A DNA stretch of 8,401 bases, from positions 1 through 8,401 of the forward strand of contig JAPHUI010000354.1 of the NCBI GenBank assembly GCA_026193755.1, in the 5' to 3' direction. A program made the translations under genes and the position numbers. The notes under the pieces were generated by a model. It saw only the letters and a program-made list of their open reading frames with translations. It made no database searches and was not told the origin of the DNA. The first letter of the stretch is position 1. Every line of letters starts with the position of its first letter. Below, piece after piece: positions 6,186 through 8,401 of the stretch. This stretch comes from Ignavibacteriaceae bacterium (GTDB taxonomy: Bacteria > Bacteroidota > Ignavibacteria > Ignavibacteriales > Ignavibacteriaceae).

Positions 6186-7562
6186 ATGACGAAAACTGTT
6201 GAACAAAAAACTCTTAAGTTTATTGATGAAAACAACCTTATTGAAAAAGGTGATAAAGTCCTGGTTGCTTTTAGCGGTGGAGCCGACTCTGTTTTCTTGC
6301 TTAACTTTTTACTTAAGTTTAAGAGGAGACTTGGAATCGAATTATCGGCTTTTCATTTAAACCATAAACTTCGTGGAAAATCTGCGGAAGAAGATGAAAA
6401 ATTTTGTGCTGACTTTTGCTCAAAAAATAAAATTGAATTTCACAGTGTTTCCATAGAAATAAAATCTATTGCCAGGAAGAAGAAAATTTCAGTCGAGGAA
6501 GCCGGACGTGAAATAAGGTATGCAGAGTTATTAAAAACTGCGGAAAAATGTAAAGCTGAAAAAATTGCAACTGCTCATAACGCAAGTGACAACGTTGAAA
6601 CTATTCTTCTAAATTTTGTAAAGGGTACTGGAACTAAAGGACTTATAGGAATACCTGTCCGCAGAGTAAACATCATCCGCCCGATTCTTTGTTTAAGTTC
6701 CGATGAAATCAGGAAATATCTTAATGCAAATAAAATTTCCTATAAGGTTGATGAGAGTAATCTAAGTAATGATTATGAAAGAAACTTTCTAAGGAATGAA
6801 ATCATTCCAAAACTAAAACAAAAATTAAATCCGCGAGTAGAGGAAAAGATTACCAACACAGCCACTGTCCTGAAAGATGTTAATTCATTCATTGAAAACC
6901 AGATAAATAAGCTTACCCGAAATATTGCCAGGTTTGATGGTAAAGAGCTCGAAATAAATGTAAAAAAAATCTCAAAACTCGATGTTGGTTTTCGAAGTAT
7001 TTTATTTAAATCCGTACTAGAAAAAAACTTTAGGATCGATTTGGACTCAGAAAATATTAAAGCTCTTGTTGAATTGGCTAACTCTCAAAGCGGTGCAAAG
7101 ATTAATCTTAAAGAACAAGTTGTCGCATTTAAAGACAGAGACTTGCTAATTATTAGCAAACATTCAGATAAAAGCAGCCGCAGAGTAAATAAAAAAATAA
7201 AAATTGGTCAGAAACTAGAAATTGAAGGTAAGGTGATTTCAATTGAAGAAATCAACAAGAAAAATGTTAAGTTCGTCAACGATAAATCGATTGAATTTAT
7301 TTCAGGCGACTCGCTGGAAAATGTTTTTGAAATAAGAAAATGGAAAGCCGGAGATAAATTCCAACCAATCGGTATGAAAGGAACTAAAAACATTTCCGAT
7401 TATCTGTCTGATGAAAAAGTTTCCTCACAAGGTAAAAAGGGGAATCTTGTTTTGACGAATTCCGGAAAAATTGTCTGGGTGATAGGATTACGAATTGACG
7501 AGCGATTTAAAGTTACTCCAAAGACACAAAGAATTCTTAAACTAACATTTAATCGGGTTTGA
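6186..7562 (+). CDS. tilS: tRNA(Ile)-lysidine synthase TilS
   Basis: This 458-residue cytoplasmic enzyme uses ATP to attach lysine to C34 of the tRNA-Ile with a CAU anticodon, changing its decoding from AUG to AUA and its charging from Met to Ile. It is normally essential. The N-terminal PP-loop ATPase domain (about 22-215) has VLVAFSGGADS (25-35), FHLNHKLRG, a VEEAGREIRYAEL segment and AHNASDNVET (130-139). The linker and middle domain (about 215-380) is Lys-rich and poorly conserved. The C-terminal TilS domain starts at IRKWKAGDKFQPIGMKG (383 on) and runs to the end with VWVIGLRIDERFKV. Length and domain order are those of the long TilS form. The stop lies 2 nt before the hpt ATG, so translation is likely coupled. 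The start at 6186 has no Shine-Dalgarno sequence but gives a normal N-terminus. Confidence 0.96.
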   Translation: MTKTVEQKTLKFIDENNLIEKGDKVLVAFSGGADSVFLLNFLLKFKRRLGIELSAFHLNHKLRGKSAEEDEKFCADFCSKNKIEFHSVSIEIKSIARKKKISVEEAGREIRYAELLKTAEKCKAEKIATAHNASDNVETILLNFVKGTGTKGLIGIPVRRVNIIRPILCLSSDEIRKYLNANKISYKVDESNLSNDYERNFLRNEIIPKLKQKLNPRVEEKITNTATVLKDVNSFIENQINKLTRNIARFDGKELEINVKKISKLDVGFRSILFKSVLEKNFRIDLDSENIKALVELANSQSGAKINLKEQVVAFKDRDLLIISKHSDKSSRRVNKKIKIGQKLEIEGKVISIEEINKKNVKFVNDKSIEFISGDSLENVFEIRKWKAGDKFQPIGMKGTKNISDYLSDEKVSSQGKKGNLVLTNSGKIVWVIGLRIDERFKVTPKTQRILKLTFNRV

Positions 7563-7564
7563 TT

Positions 7565-8116
7565 ATGTCAGAGAAAATAACAATCGGTAAAGATGAATTT
7601 GTTCCTTTATTTTCTGAAGAACAGGTTCAAAACAGAATAAAAGAACTGGCGTTACAAATCTCTGCGGATTATAAATCAAAAGTTCCCATCTTTATTGGGG
7701 TATTGAATGGCTCATTTCTTTTTATGTCTGATCTGATTAGATATCTGACTATAAATTGTGAAATAGATTTCTTTAAGCTATCAAGTTACGGCGATGAAAA
7801 AATATCCTCAGGTAAAGTGAAAATGATCAAAGAGCTAAATTGCGAAGTGAACGATAGGGATATTATAATTGTTGAAGATATTGTTGATACCGGGCTTTCA
7901 ATAAAATATATTGAGGAACTTTTTGCAGAAAAAAAACCCGAAACTATGAAGGTAATTTCTCTTTTGGTTAAACCGGGAAGCCTTAAATATGAAGTGAAAA
8001 TTGATTATATTGGATTTAATATTCCTGACAAATTCGTTATAGGTTACGGTATGGATTATGCTCAGAAGTATAGGAATTTGCGTGGAATTTACGTTTTAAA
8101 TGATAAAGGAGAATGA
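7565..8116 (+). CDS. hpt: Hypoxanthine phosphoribosyltransferase
   Basis: This 183-residue cytoplasmic purine-salvage enzyme transfers the ribose phosphate of PRPP to hypoxanthine (and usually guanine) to give IMP or GMP. It has the pyrophosphate-binding loop VLNGS (46-50), the flexible-loop region KLSSYGDEKISSGKV, the PRPP motif IIIVEDIVDTGLS (100-112) with the acidic pair E104-D105, and the base-binding C-terminal part DYIGFNIPDKFVIGYGMDYAQKYRN. The reading frame extends upstream to a TTG at 7559 inside tilS, but ATG 7565 gives the usual N-terminus MSEKITI. The gene sits between tilS and ftsH, the order found in Bacillus and many other bacteria, where HPRT is co-transcribed with them. GGAG at 8108-8111, near its 3' end, may help translation of the next gene. 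Confidence 0.95.
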   Translation: MSEKITIGKDEFVPLFSEEQVQNRIKELALQISADYKSKVPIFIGVLNGSFLFMSDLIRYLTINCEIDFFKLSSYGDEKISSGKVKMIKELNCEVNDRDIIIVEDIVDTGLSIKYIEELFAEKKPETMKVISLLVKPGSLKYEVKIDYIGFNIPDKFVIGYGMDYAQKYRNLRGIYVLNDKGE

Positions 8117-8150
8117 ATTTTTAATGGATTTGAACTTAATAAAATTATTT

Positions 8151-8401
8151 ATGGCTGATAATAAAAATGGAAAACAGCCACCGAAAGTTCCAAAAGGTCA
8201 GGGACCAAACCGACCGGATGATAATTTTGACTGGTCTAAAATAATTAGAATGGTTCTGGGATGGGGCGCTGTGATTTTTGCAGCGGTTATTGTTATGCAA
8301 GTTCTCAAAACCGGGCAGGAAAATTATGTTGATATTCCTTTTGCTGAATACCGTAGACTTTTAAATGAAACGGACAAAATTAAAGATGCAACAATTACTA
8401 A
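8151..8401 (+). CDS. ftsH: ATP-dependent zinc metalloprotease FtsH, N-terminal part
   Basis: Only the first 83 codons lie in the window. The visible part has a short hydrophilic Lys/Pro/Gly-rich N-terminus (MADNKNGKQPPKVPKGQG), a single membrane segment at about 33-53 (RMVLGWGAVIFAAVIVMQVL), and the start of the periplasmic domain with the FtsH-like segment YVDIPFAEYRRLL. The AAA+ and HExxH protease domains would lie beyond the edge. FtsH is a hexameric inner-membrane protease that degrades misassembled membrane proteins and regulatory proteins. The start is uncertain: an in-frame ATG at 8124, only 7 nt after the hpt stop, would add MDLNLIKLF, with GGAG 12 nt upstream. I prefer ATG 8151 because FtsH usually begins with a hydrophilic stretch. 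The identification rests on the N-terminal pattern and the conserved tilS-hpt-ftsH order. Confidence 0.85.
   Translation, partial: MADNKNGKQPPKVPKGQGPNRPDDNFDWSKIIRMVLGWGAVIFAAVIVMQVLKTGQENYVDIPFAEYRRLLNETDKIKDATIT

Noticed and set aside
7559..7564. TTG start for hpt overlapping the tilS stop
   Set aside because: ATG at 7565 gives the usual HPRT N-terminus and needs no rare start codon.
1..8401. CRISPR array, tRNA or rRNA gene, insertion sequence, prophage or defence system
   Set aside because: No regularly spaced repeats, cloverleaf-like sequences, transposase motifs or terminal inverted repeats were seen; the genes are chromosomal housekeeping or secretory genes.

Overview
The window is AT-rich bacterial DNA that most resembles the Ignavibacteria/Chlorobi/Bacteroidetes lineage, and I favour Ignavibacteria. 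The main clues are a C-terminal type A sorting domain of the type IX secretion system (T9SS) with the QNYPNPFNPSTTI signature, a reprolysin-like secreted metalloprotease of a kind common in that group, and a TTGACA-N17-TATTTTTG promoter that also fits the Bacteroidetes TTG-N20-TAnnTTTG pattern. The assignment is inferred from sequence features, not from a search.

Left part (1-3865): two divergently transcribed genes for exported zinc peptidases share a 197-bp intergenic region. The leftward gene encodes a reprolysin-like metalloprotease whose C-terminus is cut off by the window edge. The rightward gene encodes an M1-family aminopeptidase with a T9SS sorting domain. The shared region holds a good leftward promoter overlapped by two palindromic elements. 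The aminopeptidase gene ends at a strong hairpin that also serves the convergent genes beyond it.

Middle (3941-5272): a leftward two-gene unit. Its first gene encodes an exported protein with three BON domains. The second encodes a small, helix-rich, probably exported protein of unknown function.

Right part (5494-8401): a rightward housekeeping cluster of greA (transcript-cleavage factor), tilS (tRNA-Ile lysidine synthase), hpt (hypoxanthine phosphoribosyltransferase) and the 5' end of ftsH (membrane AAA+ protease). The tilS-hpt-ftsH order is widely conserved in bacteria. The spacing is 2 nt between tilS and hpt and at most 34 nt between hpt and ftsH, so these three are probably co-transcribed.

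No new multi-gene system is evident. The most interesting signal is a terminator-like hairpin with a T8 tract directly downstream of the greA promoter, inside the greA leader. It suggests that greA expression is attenuated and that a short leader RNA is released, as described for E. coli greA (GraL). Second in interest are the operator-like palindromes between the two peptidase genes.
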